From Bacteroidales bacterium (GTDB lineage Bacteria > Bacteroidota > Bacteroidia > Bacteroidales > JAAYJT01), in contig JAAYJT010000051.1 in the NCBI GenBank assembly GCA_012522795.1, forward strand, positions 1 through 44,256: a stretch of 44,256 nt of DNA, in the 5' to 3' direction. This document shows positions 34,901-43,463 of this stretch, in pieces. The translations under genes were made by a program, and so were the position numbers. The stretch's first letter is position 1, and the number at the start of each line of letters is the position of its first letter. The notes beneath the pieces are model-generated. The model was not told the DNA's origin. It saw only the letters and a list, made by a program, of their open reading frames with translations, and ran no database searches.

Positions 34901-35299
34901 ATGATTACCGATCCTATTGCAGATTACTTAACCCGAATAAGGAACGCTATAATGGCCAATCACAGGATTGTTGAAGTTCCTGCATCAAATATTAAAAAGG
35001 AGATGACTAAAATCCTTTATGAAAAAGGGTATATATTGAATTATAAATTTGAAGACGACGATCGTCAGGGCACTATAAAAATTGCTTTGAAATATGATCC
35101 GGTTACAAAAATACCTGCCATCAAAAAATTAGAAAGAATAAGTACTCCTGGTTTGCGTGCATATTCTGACTCGCGTTCTCTTCCCAGAGTTTTGAGCGGA
35201 ATGGGTATTGCTATTCTCACAACATCTCAGGGTGTTATGACTGATAAAGAGGCCAGGGTGAAAAAAATTGGTGGCGAAGTATTGTGTTATGTAAGTTAA
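34901..35299 (+). CDS. rpsH: Ribosomal protein S8
   Basis: A 132-residue 30S protein binding the central domain of 16S rRNA. DPIADYLTRIRNAIMANH at the start, and GLRAYSDSRSLPRVLSGMG and ILTTSQGVMTDKEAR near the end. In E. coli S8 represses the spc operon at the rplE start; a comparable structure was not searched in detail here. Confidence 0.97.
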   Translation: MITDPIADYLTRIRNAIMANHRIVEVPASNIKKEMTKILYEKGYILNYKFEDDDRQGTIKIALKYDPVTKIPAIKKLERISTPGLRAYSDSRSLPRVLSGMGIAILTTSQGVMTDKEARVKKIGGEVLCYVS

Positions 35300-35302
35300 T
35301 GG

Positions 35303-35309
35303 AAGGAGA
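35303..35309 (+). promoter_or_regulatory. Shine-Dalgarno site deciding the rplF start
   Basis: AAGGAGA lies 7 bases before ATG 35317. It supports that ATG over the in-frame upstream codons from 35284 on, which lie inside rpsH. Confidence 0.6.
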
Positions 35310-35316
35310 TCTGAAT

Positions 35317-35871
35317 ATGTCAAGAATAGGAAAATCACCAATAGCTATACCAGCAGAAGTAGAAATTGATGTTTCGAGTAATAATATTGTTACAGTAAAA
35401 GGTAAACTCGGAACCCTGAAACAAGCCATTGATCCAGCAATCACTGTTACGGTTGAAGATGGACATATTGTTCTAAAAAGACATACCGAACAAAAAAGGC
35501 ATAAATCATTACACGGACTTTATCGTGCACTTATTGCCAACATGGTACAAGGAGTTACAGAAGGATTTAAGATTACTCAGGAACTTGTGGGTGTGGGTTA
35601 TAAAGTATCAAATACTGGTAATTTACTGGAGTTTTCACTAGGTTATTCACATAATATTTTACTTGAATTACCTGAGGAAATTAAGGTTCAGACTATTACT
35701 GAAAGAGGTAAGAACCCCACTATTATTATGGAATGTGCTGACAAACAGTTAATTGGTCAGGTTGCGGCTAAAATCCGTTCTTTAAGAAAACCTGAGCCAT
35801 ATAAGGGCAAGGGGATACTATTTGCAGGCGAAGAAATACGTAAGAAAGCTGGTAAAACAGCAGCCAAATAA
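35317..35871 (+). CDS. rplF: Ribosomal protein L6
   Basis: A 184-residue 50S protein near the sarcin-ricin loop. I start at ATG 35317 because MSRIGKSPIAIPAEVEI is the universal N-terminus and a Shine-Dalgarno site lies just before it; the open frame extends 33 bases further up into rpsH. KPEPYKGKGILFAGEEIRKK near the end is the conserved C-terminal motif. Confidence 0.97.
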   Translation: MSRIGKSPIAIPAEVEIDVSSNNIVTVKGKLGTLKQAIDPAITVTVEDGHIVLKRHTEQKRHKSLHGLYRALIANMVQGVTEGFKITQELVGVGYKVSNTGNLLEFSLGYSHNILLELPEEIKVQTITERGKNPTIIMECADKQLIGQVAAKIRSLRKPEPYKGKGILFAGEEIRKKAGKTAAK

Positions 35872-35922
35872 ATAAGTTAACGGAATCGTGGTAAAATCCG
35901 ATTAATAAATGAAGAAATAAAA

Positions 35923-36285
35923 ATGGCTAGAAAAAACTTCAAAGAATTCAGAAGAAAGCGAATAAAAATGAGAATTCGTAAGGTTGTAATAGGTACTTCT
36001 GAACAACCGCGGCTTACTGTTTTTCGCAGTAACAAAGAAATTTATGCTCAGATTATTGATGATACCGTAGGCAACACATTAGTGGCAGCATCGTCAAGGA
36101 CTGTTGCTGAGTCTGATAAAAAAGTTACAAAATCAGAACAAGCCGGAATGGTAGGAAAGCTTGTTGCAGAAAAGGCTATTGAAGCCGGTATTAATAATGT
36201 AGTGTTCGACAGAAATGGTTATTTATATCATGGACGGGTCAAATCGCTGGCTGAAGCTGCCAGACAAGCAGGCCTTAAATTTTAA
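35923..36285 (+). CDS. rplR: Ribosomal protein L18
   Basis: A 120-residue 5S-rRNA-binding protein. [37 protein letters not shown], and the end [20 protein letters not shown] are typical. 51 bases after rplF and 5 before rpsE. Confidence 0.97.
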   Translation: MARKNFKEFRRKRIKMRIRKVVIGTSEQPRLTVFRSNKEIYAQIIDDTVGNTLVAASSRTVAESDKKVTKSEQAGMVGKLVAEKAIEAGINNVVFDRNGYLYHGRVKSLAEAARQAGLKF

Positions 36286-36290
36286 AAATT

Positions 36291-36809
36291 ATGACCAACT
36301 TGAATATAAGAAGAGTAAAATCCAGCGAAATTGAATTAAAGGATCGCCTGGTTGCAATACGAAGGGTAACTAAAGTTACTAAAGGAGGAAGAACTTTTAG
36401 TTTTTCTGCTATAGTAGTAGTAGGTGATGAAAACGGAGTAGTAGGTTACGGCCTTGGTAAAGCTAAGGAAGTAACTTCTGCTATTTCAAAAGGAATTGAT
36501 GATGCTAAGAAGAATCTTGTCAGGATCCCTGTAATAAGAAATACTGTACCTCACGAACAGATTGGAAAACATTCAGGTGCAATTGTTTTTCTGAAACCCG
36601 CTGCACCTGGTACAGGAGTTATTGCAGGTGGAGCAATGCGTGCAGTACTTGAAAGTGTAGGTGTTACCGATGTTTTGGCTAAGTCGAAAGGTTCGCCAAA
36701 TCCCCATTCGGTTGTTAAAGCTACCATCAATGCACTTCTTGAAATGAGGGATCCCTATACTGTTGCCAAACAACGTGGAATAAGCATGAGCAGGGTTTTT
36801 AATGGCTGA
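36291..36809 (+). CDS. rpsE: Ribosomal protein S5
   Basis: A 172-residue 30S protein important for decoding accuracy. The dsRBD-like N-terminal half has [19 protein letters not shown] and [17 protein letters not shown]; the C-terminal half has [19 protein letters not shown] and [16 protein letters not shown]. Confidence 0.97.
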   Translation: MTNLNIRRVKSSEIELKDRLVAIRRVTKVTKGGRTFSFSAIVVVGDENGVVGYGLGKAKEVTSAISKGIDDAKKNLVRIPVIRNTVPHEQIGKHSGAIVFLKPAAPGTGVIAGGAMRAVLESVGVTDVLAKSKGSPNPHSVVKATINALLEMRDPYTVAKQRGISMSRVFNG

Positions 36810-36834
36810 TGAAAAAAGTAAAACATTTCAGAAA

Positions 36835-37014
36835 ATGAAAAAATTAAAGATAACACAGATAAAAAGCGGCATAGGTTATCCTCAGCGTCAAAAACGTACT
36901 CTTGAAGCACTGGGTATTCGCCGTATGCATCAAACCATTGAAGTGGAAGCAACTCCACAGATAGTGGGTATGGTAAATAAAGTAAGCCATTTGTTAAAAG
37001 TGGAAGAAATCTAA
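36835..37014 (+). CDS. rpmD: Ribosomal protein L30
   Basis: A 59-residue 50S protein. MKKLKITQIKSGIGYPQRQK is the expected N-terminus. The frame also has an ATG at 36802, which would overlap the rpsE stop and add 11 residues ([11 protein letters not shown]) not usual for L30. I prefer 36835 on family length, but a coupled start at 36802 cannot be excluded. Confidence 0.9.
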   Translation: MKKLKITQIKSGIGYPQRQKRTLEALGIRRMHQTIEVEATPQIVGMVNKVSHLLKVEEI

Positions 37015-37045
37015 TGCTATCAAAAAACAACGAAAAAACTGAATA

Positions 37046-37495
37046 ATGATAGATTTAAGCAATCTCAAACCAGCAAAAGGTTCGGTAAAAAAAAGAAAAA
37101 GAATAGGTCGTGGCGAAGGTAGTGGCAGCGGTGGTACGGCTGGTCGCGGACATAAAGGTCAGAAATCGCGCAGCGGTTACAGTAGGAGATTAGGCCACGA
37201 AGGAGGGCAGATGCCTCTTTACAGGCGTTTACCTAAATTTGGCTTTAAAAACCCTAACAGAGTTGAATACAGAGGTATCAATCTTGATACTTTGCAGAAA
37301 TTAGCCGAAAAGTACAATATTAATGAGATAACTCCCGAAATATTGAGAGAAAATGGTATTTTAGGGAAATCAGATCTTTATAAAATACTTGGAGGCGGTG
37401 AACTCAAAACCAAACTCAATGTTACAGCGCATGGTTTTTCAGCCTCTGCAATAAAAGCTATTGAATCACTAGGTGGTACAGCCACCAAAATCTAA
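37046..37495 (+). CDS. rplO: Ribosomal protein L15
   Basis: A 149-residue 50S assembly protein. The Gly-rich basic N-terminus has GRGEGSGSGGTAGRGHKGQK and GHEGGQMPLYRRLPKFGFKN; the globular part ends ATKI. secY follows after 6 bases. Confidence 0.97.
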   Translation: MIDLSNLKPAKGSVKKRKRIGRGEGSGSGGTAGRGHKGQKSRSGYSRRLGHEGGQMPLYRRLPKFGFKNPNRVEYRGINLDTLQKLAEKYNINEITPEILRENGILGKSDLYKILGGGELKTKLNVTAHGFSASAIKAIESLGGTATKI

Positions 37496-37501
37496 ATCTG
37501 G

Positions 37502-38863
37502 ATGAAAAGGTTTATTGAAACAATACGCAACATTTATAAGATAGAAGAACTTCGTCAGCGAATTCTCTACACTCTCGGGATAGTATTAATATACAGACTG
37601 GGTAGTTTTGTAGTGTTGCCCGGTGTTGACCCGAACCAATTGGCAAATTTGAAACACCAAACTGAAAGTGGATTACTTGGATTACTTGATATGTTCTCAG
37701 GTGGAGCTTTTTCACAAGCATCAATTTTTGCACTGGGTATCATGCCTTACATTTCTGCATCAATTGTAATTCAGCTTCTTGGGATGGCAGTTCCGTATTT
37801 CCAGAAACTTCAGAAAGAAGGTGAAAGCGGACGTCGTAAAATAAATCAGATAACACGATATCTTACAGTTATAATTACAGGATTTCAGGCACCGGCATAT
37901 ATTGGTAATATGATTTCTCAGTTGCCTCCTGAAGCTATAACTCCATTTAGTTCTACCGTCACTACTCCTTCTACATTTTTCTGGGTTTCAACAATAGTTA
38001 TTCTTATTTCAGGAACTCTTTTCATAATGTGGCTGGGTGAAAGAATTACGGATAAGGGTCTTGGAAACGGTATATCGTTGATAATCATGATTGGAATTAT
38101 TGCTCGTTTGCCTTTTGCACTTGCATCTGAGTTTTTCTCACGTATGGAGCAACAGGGAGGCGGGCTGGTAATGTTTTTAATAGAAATTGTTATTCTTATT
38201 ATAGTAATTCTCTTATGTATCATGCTGGTTCAGGGTACACGAAGAGTTCCTGTTCAGTATGCAAAGCGTATTGTTGGAAACAAACAGTATGGTGGAGTTC
38301 GCCAGTATATTCCTCTTAAAGTGAATGCTGCGGGTGTAATGCCTATAATTTTTGCTCAGGCACTTATGTTTTTGCCTATTACAATTGCAGGATTTGCCCA
38401 GTCAGAGTCACTCAGCGGATTTCTTGCAGCATTTTCAAACATGAACGGATTCTGGTATAACTTTGTGTTTGCCCTCATGATCATAGCTTTTACATATTTT
38501 TATACTGCCATTACCATTAATCCAAACCAGATGGCAGAAGATATGAAAAAGAATGGAGGCTTTATTCCTGGAGTTAAGCCAGGAAAGAAAACAGCTGAGT
38601 TTCTGGATACTATAATGTCAAGAATTACTTTGCCGGGATCAATATTTCTGGCTTTTGTAGCGATTATGCCTTCCCTTGTTGGATTAATGGGTGTAAGCAG
38701 GCAATTTGCACAGTTTTATGGAGGTACTTCATTGCTGATTTTAGTTGGTGTTGTGCTCGATACATTGCAGCAAATTGAAAGTCATCTGCTTATGCGTCAT
38801 TATGATGGATTGACCAAATCAGGTCGTATTAAGGGAAGATCATCGTTTAGTGTAAGTGGATAA
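37502..38863 (+). CDS. secY: Protein translocase channel SecY
   Basis: A 453-residue membrane protein with ten helices, the core of the SecYEG channel. Conserved parts are ILYTLGIVLIYRLGSFVVLP at TM1, the plug region with MFSGGAFSQASIFALGIMPYI, and GLGNGISLIIMIGI. The cytosolic loop KAGKRTVP-like GTRRVPVQYAKRIVGN and the C-terminal LLMRHYDGLTKSGRIKGR follow. Sited in the spc part so that it is made with ribosomal proteins. No adk follows. Confidence 0.97.
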   Translation: MKRFIETIRNIYKIEELRQRILYTLGIVLIYRLGSFVVLPGVDPNQLANLKHQTESGLLGLLDMFSGGAFSQASIFALGIMPYISASIVIQLLGMAVPYFQKLQKEGESGRRKINQITRYLTVIITGFQAPAYIGNMISQLPPEAITPFSSTVTTPSTFFWVSTIVILISGTLFIMWLGERITDKGLGNGISLIIMIGIIARLPFALASEFFSRMEQQGGGLVMFLIEIVILIIVILLCIMLVQGTRRVPVQYAKRIVGNKQYGGVRQYIPLKVNAAGVMPIIFAQALMFLPITIAGFAQSESLSGFLAAFSNMNGFWYNFVFALMIIAFTYFYTAITINPNQMAEDMKKNGGFIPGVKPGKKTAEFLDTIMSRITLPGSIFLAFVAIMPSLVGLMGVSRQFAQFYGGTSLLILVGVVLDTLQQIESHLLMRHYDGLTKSGRIKGRSSFSVSG

Positions 38864-38873
38864 TAAATAAATA

Positions 38874-39647
38874 ATGATATATCTCAAAACAGAAGAAGAG
38901 ATACAGCTTATTCGACATAGTTCTTTGCTTGTTAGTAAAACGTTAGCCGAAGTAGCCAGGTATATAAAACCGGGGATAACAACAATAAAGTTGGATCAGA
39001 TTGCTGAGGAGTTTATCCACGATCATGGCGCAAAGCCTGGTTTTAAAGGGTATAGGGGATTTCCTGCAACACTTTGTGTTTCAGTGAACGAAAACGTTGT
39101 TCATGGAATTCCTGATAAGTATGAGCTCAGGGAAGGAGATATTGTTTCAATTGATTGCGGAGTTCTGAAAAATGGGTATTATGGAGATTCGGCTTATACA
39201 TTTGCTGTGGGAAACGTAAAACCTGAAATACTTGCGCTCATGAAAGCTACTAAAGAAGCACTTTATAAAGGAATTGAGCAGGCGGTTGCTGGTAAGCGTA
39301 TTGGAGATATTGGAAATGCAATACAACAGCATGTAAAACCCATGGGTTATGGAGTAGTAAGGGAACTTATAGGGCATGGAGTAGGTAAGAACCTTCACGA
39401 ATCGCCAGATGTACCGAACTATGGTAAAAAAGGATATGGAGTATTGCTTTCAGAGGGGATGGTGATTGCCATTGAACCGATGATAAATTTTGGTAAACGG
39501 CACATTGTTCAGGAAGATGATGGTTGGACAATTCGTACTCTCGATCGTAAACCTTCAGCACATTACGAACATACAATAGCAGTAAGGAAAAATAAAGCTG
39601 ATATCTTATCAAGTTTTGAAGAAATTGAAAAAATAATTAATAATTAA
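38874..39647 (+). CDS. map: Methionine aminopeptidase, type I
   Basis: A 257-residue metalloenzyme that removes the initiator Met. All five metal ligands are present: two Asp in SIDCGVLKNGYYGDSAYTF, His in ELIGHGVGKNLHE, Glu in GMVIAIEPMINFG and Glu in YEHTIAV. 10 bases after secY and 21 before infA, the usual position. Confidence 0.97.
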   Translation: MIYLKTEEEIQLIRHSSLLVSKTLAEVARYIKPGITTIKLDQIAEEFIHDHGAKPGFKGYRGFPATLCVSVNENVVHGIPDKYELREGDIVSIDCGVLKNGYYGDSAYTFAVGNVKPEILALMKATKEALYKGIEQAVAGKRIGDIGNAIQQHVKPMGYGVVRELIGHGVGKNLHESPDVPNYGKKGYGVLLSEGMVIAIEPMINFGKRHIVQEDDGWTIRTLDRKPSAHYEHTIAVRKNKADILSSFEEIEKIINN

Positions 39648-39668
39648 ATAAAAGGAACCTGAATTAAT

Positions 39669-39887
39669 ATGGCAAAACAACAAGCAATTGAACAGGATGG
39701 TGTAGTACTGGAAGCTCTGGGAAATGCTATGTTTCGTGTTGAATTGGAAAACGGACACGTTATTACAACACATATTTCAGGTAAAATGAGAATGCACTAT
39801 ATAAAAATTTTGCCCGGCGATAAAGTAAAAGTTGAAATGTCAGTTTATGATCTTACAAAAGGCAGAATAATTTACCGTTATAAATAA
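39669..39887 (+). CDS. infA: Translation initiation factor IF-1
   Basis: A 72-residue OB-fold factor that binds the 30S A site. The sequence [18 protein letters not shown], the core [20 protein letters not shown] and the end [13 protein letters not shown] match the family in full. Confidence 0.98.
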   Translation: MAKQQAIEQDGVVLEALGNAMFRVELENGHVITTHISGKMRMHYIKILPGDKVKVEMSVYDLTKGRIIYRYK

Positions 39888-39927
39888 AAACTAGCTTGCG
39901 AGTGAATATTAAAAAAAGTTTAACAGA

Positions 39928-40044
39928 ATGAAAATCAGAGCCAGTATTAAGAAAAGAACACCCAACTGTAAAATTGTACGCCGAAAAGGCAAGGTTTATA
40001 TAATAAATAAAAAAGAACCCAGATACAAACAGCGACAGGGATAA
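39928..40044 (+). CDS. rpmJ: Ribosomal protein L36, zinc-ligand-poor form
   Basis: A 38-residue 50S protein found by reading the gap between infA and rpsM. It begins [20 protein letters not shown] and ends EPRYKQRQG. The zinc site of classical L36 (C-x2-C, C, H) is reduced to a single Cys at position 14: Thr replaces the first Cys, Asn the third, Tyr the His. This is the C-minus type, so it should fold without zinc. Confidence 0.95.
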   Translation: MKIRASIKKRTPNCKIVRRKGKVYIINKKEPRYKQRQG

Positions 40045-40083
40045 AAAAATAATTCATTAACTGAAATTAAATAATAAAATTCT

Positions 40084-40464
40084 ATGGCTAGAATTGCAGG
40101 TATTGATTTACCAAAGAACAAAAGAGGTGAGATAGGGCTAACCTATATTTACGGAATAGGACGTAGCAGTGCTCAGAAAATTCTTACCGAAGCCGGAGTG
40201 GATTGGAATAAGAAAGTACAGGATTGGGACGATGATGAACAAAATCGTATTCGTACTATTATTGGCGAAAAAATAAAGGTGGAAGGAGCCCTGCGCTCAG
40301 AAGTACAGATGAACATCAAGCGTCTGATGGATATTGCCTCATACCGCGGTATTCGTCATCGTATAGGATTGCCTGTACGCGGTCAGAGTACTAAGAATAA
40401 TGCCCGAACACGTAAAGGTAGGAAAAAAACCGTAGCAAATAAAAAGAAGGCTCCTAAAGGATAA
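40084..40464 (+). CDS. rpsM: Ribosomal protein S13
   Basis: A 126-residue 30S head protein contacting the P-site tRNA and L5. [32 protein letters not shown] and the basic end [18 protein letters not shown] are typical. First gene of the alpha part; no separate promoter is seen before it. Confidence 0.97.
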   Translation: MARIAGIDLPKNKRGEIGLTYIYGIGRSSAQKILTEAGVDWNKKVQDWDDDEQNRIRTIIGEKIKVEGALRSEVQMNIKRLMDIASYRGIRHRIGLPVRGQSTKNNARTRKGRKKTVANKKKAPKG

Positions 40465-40518
40465 TAATTTTTATTGCTCGTATAATTAGTAAATAAAGAA
40501 GACAGAAAAATAACTGAT

Positions 40519-40908
40519 ATGGCAAAAAGTACCAAATCGTCGAAAAAAAGAGTCGTGAGAATTGATCCCGTTGGAAAAGCATTTGTAAGTGCTTCATTTA
40601 ACAATGTGATTGTTACTTTAACCAATGATAGTGGCCAGGTTATATCTTGGTCATCGGCTGGAAAAATGGGATTCAGAGGATCGAAAAAGAATACTCCATA
40701 CGCCGCACAAATGGCAGCCAGCGATTGTTCAAAAACAGCTTACGATCTGGGATTGAGAAAAGTAAAAGTATATGTAAAAGGACCCGGGTCCGGACGTGAA
40801 TCGGCAATACGTACTATACATTCATCCGGCATAGAGGTAATTGAAATTATTGACGTAACTCCATTGCCACACAATGGATGCCGTCCACCCAAACGCAGAA
40901 GGGTGTAA
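40519..40908 (+). CDS. rpsK: Ribosomal protein S11
   Basis: A 129-residue 30S platform protein. [39 protein letters not shown] and the end [18 protein letters not shown] are the family signature. Confidence 0.98.
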   Translation: MAKSTKSSKKRVVRIDPVGKAFVSASFNNVIVTLTNDSGQVISWSSAGKMGFRGSKKNTPYAAQMAASDCSKTAYDLGLRKVKVYVKGPGSGRESAIRTIHSSGIEVIEIIDVTPLPHNGCRPPKRRRV

Positions 40909-40963
40909 ACAATTATCCAGAGTCTTATTTTTTTAAGTTGAATAGTATAAACCAAATCATAAC

Positions 40964-41572
40964 ATGGCAAGATATATTGGTCCAAAAACAAAAATAGCTC
41001 GCAGATTCAGAGAACCTATTTATGGTCCTGATCGCTCGTTTGAAAGAAAGAATTATCCTCCAGGAATGCATGGAAACAGCCGCCGCAGGGGTAAAACATC
41101 AGAATATGGCCTTCAGTTGATGGAAAAACAAAAGGCTAAATATATATATGGCATCCTTGAGCGCCAGTTTAAAAATACTTTTAGAAAAGCTGCCGGTAAA
41201 AAAGGTGGCGTACTTGGTGAAGTTTTACTTCAGTTGATTGAATCAAGACTCGACAACACTGTTTTTCGTCTTGGTATTGCACCTACACGCAGCGCAGCAC
41301 GCCAACTAGTTACTCATAAACATATTACAGTAAATAATAAGGTTGTAAACATACCTTCATATCAATTGAGACCAGGGGATATTGTAGCTGTTAGAGAACG
41401 TTCAAAATCACTTGAAGTAATACAGAATTCATTGTCAGGGCGTGGAAATCCATATTCATGGCTTGAGTGGGACGATAGCCTGATGGCAGGAAAATTTGTT
41501 AATTACCCTGAACGTGAAGAAATTCCTGAAAATATTAAAGAACAACTTATTGTTGAGTTGTATTCAAAATAG
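40964..41572 (+). CDS. rpsD: Ribosomal protein S4, zinc-free type
   Basis: A 202-residue primary 16S-binding protein. The N-terminus [20 protein letters not shown] has no Cys, so there is no zinc knuckle. The S4 domain holds [20 protein letters not shown] and [20 protein letters not shown]. In E. coli S4 represses this operon from the rpsM leader; that is not visible here. Confidence 0.97.
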   Translation: MARYIGPKTKIARRFREPIYGPDRSFERKNYPPGMHGNSRRRGKTSEYGLQLMEKQKAKYIYGILERQFKNTFRKAAGKKGGVLGEVLLQLIESRLDNTVFRLGIAPTRSAARQLVTHKHITVNNKVVNIPSYQLRPGDIVAVRERSKSLEVIQNSLSGRGNPYSWLEWDDSLMAGKFVNYPEREEIPENIKEQLIVELYSK

Positions 41573-41617
41573 CGTTTTGTTTTTGTTTTATTTTTATCAA
41601 CACAATCCAGCGTAATC

Positions 41618-42610
41618 ATGGCTATATTACCATTTCAGCAACCTGACAAGGTTATCATGAATGAATTGAACGAGTATGAAGGCTCGTTTGAATTTCGACC
41701 GTTAGAACCAGGTTTTGGTTTAACTATAGGCAACGCCCTGCGCAGAGTATTACTTTCATCACTTGAAGGTTATGCTATTGTATCTGTTCGCATTGAAGGC
41801 GTTGAACAGGAATTTTCTACCATTAAAGGAGTAATGGAAGATGTAACAGAGATTGTGCTTAATCTTAAACAAGTACGCTTTAAACGTATAAATGAAAGCG
41901 AAGAAAAAGAAAAAATAAACTTTACAATTACCGAACAGGATACATTTACGGCTGGCGATATGAACAAATACTTAACAGTGTTTCAGGTATTGAATACTGA
42001 CACCGTTATTTGTCGTATGGAGCCCACCGTGAAACTCGTGTTTGAGATTATTATCAGAAAGGGTCGCGGTTATGTTACTGCTGATGAAAACAAAGACCCT
42101 AATGCCCATCTTGGAACTATCTCAATAGATTCAATACACACACCAATAAAAAATGTAAAATATATTGTCGAAGACTATAGAGTAGAACAGAAAACAGACT
42201 TCGAAAATCTTATTCTTACCGTAATTACTGACGGTTCAATTTTTCCAAAAGATGCTATTAAGGAAGCAGCACAGGTTCTTATTCATCATTTCATGCTTCT
42301 GAGCGACGAAAAGATTTCTATTGTCACTGAAGAAAAACATGAAAGAGATGAATTTGATGAAAACACATTGCATGTACGTCAGGTACTTCAGTCGAGACTT
42401 TCTGATTTGGGATTGTCAGTCAGGGCATTTAACTGCCTTAAAGCTGCTGATATTGAAACTCTTGGTGATTTGGTAGTTTACAATAAAAATGATTTATTGA
42501 AATTCAGGAACTTTGGAAAAAAATCACTTGCTGAACTTGAAGAATTATTGGCATCAAAAGGTCTTGAGTTCGGAATGAATATAGCAAAATATAAATTAGA
42601 TAAAGAATAA
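41618..42610 (+). CDS. rpoA: RNA polymerase alpha subunit
   Basis: A 330-residue protein. The N-terminal dimer domain shows [20 protein letters not shown], and the C-terminal DNA- and activator-binding domain has [20 protein letters not shown] and [20 protein letters not shown]. Full length with both domains. 45 T-rich bases after rpsD, without a clear promoter. Confidence 0.98.
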   Translation: MAILPFQQPDKVIMNELNEYEGSFEFRPLEPGFGLTIGNALRRVLLSSLEGYAIVSVRIEGVEQEFSTIKGVMEDVTEIVLNLKQVRFKRINESEEKEKINFTITEQDTFTAGDMNKYLTVFQVLNTDTVICRMEPTVKLVFEIIIRKGRGYVTADENKDPNAHLGTISIDSIHTPIKNVKYIVEDYRVEQKTDFENLILTVITDGSIFPKDAIKEAAQVLIHHFMLLSDEKISIVTEEKHERDEFDENTLHVRQVLQSRLSDLGLSVRAFNCLKAADIETLGDLVVYNKNDLLKFRNFGKKSLAELEELLASKGLEFGMNIAKYKLDKE

Positions 42611-42615
42611 CAGAG

Positions 42616-43251
42616 ATGAGACACGGTAAAAAAACAAGTAAACTGGGACGAAAAAGCGCTCACCGTAAAGCCATGTTCGCTAATATGGCATCGTCGCTGA
42701 TCATACATAAACGTATAACAACAACCCTAGCAAAAGGTAAGGCTCTTCGTGTTTATGTTGAACCACTGATTACAAAATCAAAGGATGATTCAACCCATTC
42801 ACGTAGAACAGTTTTTAGCTATCTGCAAAATAAAGAAGCTGTGACTGAACTATTTAGAGAAGTTTCAGTAAAAGTTGCTGACAGACCAGGAGGATATACA
42901 AGAGTTTTAAAATTAGGTCCGCGCCTTGGCGATAGTGCTGAAATGTGTATGATCGAACTGGTTGATTATAATGAAAATCTGCTTAGTACTAAAGAAGCTG
43001 CTAAAGCTAAAACTACCCGTCGCAGAAGGGGAACAGGAAAGAAGAAAAGTGAAGATGCTGTTGCTGCACCTGCAACCCAAACAAAAGTTGAAGAGATTGC
43101 AGAAGAAGCAAAAGATGTAATAGAGGAGGTAGAAGTAAAAGCAGATGAAGTTGTTGAAGAAGTAGAGGACGTAGTTGCTGAAGGTGAAAAACCGGAAAAG
43201 GCTGAAGAACCTCAGGAACCGACTACAGACCCGGAAGAAATAAAAGAATAG
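42616..43251 (+). CDS. rplQ: Ribosomal protein L17 with long acidic tail
   Basis: The first 125 residues are L17: [29 protein letters not shown]-like [20 protein letters not shown], and [19 protein letters not shown] basic stretch ([15 protein letters not shown]) then leads into about 75 residues made nearly only of Glu, Val, Ala, Lys, Asp and Pro ([18 protein letters not shown]). The total of 211 is far above the usual 115-130. The tail is probably disordered. Last gene of the cluster, 5 bases after rpoA. Confidence 0.96.
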   Translation: MRHGKKTSKLGRKSAHRKAMFANMASSLIIHKRITTTLAKGKALRVYVEPLITKSKDDSTHSRRTVFSYLQNKEAVTELFREVSVKVADRPGGYTRVLKLGPRLGDSAEMCMIELVDYNENLLSTKEAAKAKTTRRRRGTGKKKSEDAVAAPATQTKVEEIAEEAKDVIEEVEVKADEVVEEVEDVVAEGEKPEKAEEPQEPTTDPEEIKE

Positions 43252-43289
43252 GTTTGGTTTTTGGGTAGTATCTCATAAACTGTGTAAGT

Positions 43290-43337
43290 AAATAATCAGG
43301 GGGTTAAATGTCCAGACATTTAACCCCCTGATTATTT
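43290..43337 (+). terminator. Terminator of the ribosomal cluster
   Basis: A 22-bp perfect inverted repeat, 43290-43311 against 43316-43337, with a 4-base loop CCAG. The core GGGGGTTAAATGT is GC-rich at one side and the stem ends in ATTATTTT. It lies 38 bases after the rplQ stop. The A-rich left flank could make it work in both directions. Confidence 0.85.
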
Positions 43338-43392
43338 TGAGTCCAAATCCTAAAGAAATAGGGAATAGGAAATTCAAAAAACCACATTAATA

Positions 43393-43423
43393 TTTGTTTA
43401 TATGTTTTTTTGTTGTTATTTTG
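43393..43423 (+). promoter_or_regulatory. Promoter of the transposase gene
   Basis: TTTG at 43393-43396, 20 bases, then TATTTTG at 43417-43423, one base shorter than TAnnTTTG. The transposase ATG is at 43464. A perfect 8-bp inverted repeat, TATTACCT/AGGTAATA, with loop ATTT, follows at 43424-43443, where transcription would start. Confidence 0.45.
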
Positions 43424-43443
43424 TATTACCTATTTAGGTAATA
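43424..43443 (+). repeat. Palindrome in the transposase leader
   Basis: TATTACCT (43424-43431) and AGGTAATA (43436-43443) pair perfectly around ATTT. It lies between the -7 element and the ATG, so it could be an operator or a small mRNA hairpin that limits transposase production. Confidence 0.5.
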
Positions 43444-43463
43444 TTCAAAATTAATATAAACTG

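Noticed and set aside
36802-36834. Upstream ATG for rpmD overlapping the rpsE stop
   Set aside because: L30 is normally about 59 residues and starts with the sequence encoded from 36835; kept only as an alternative.
43290-43337. The long hairpin as the left end of the insertion sequence
   Set aside because: Both arms are adjacent, as in a terminator; IS ends would need the second arm beyond the transposase. Its place right after rplQ fits transcription termination.
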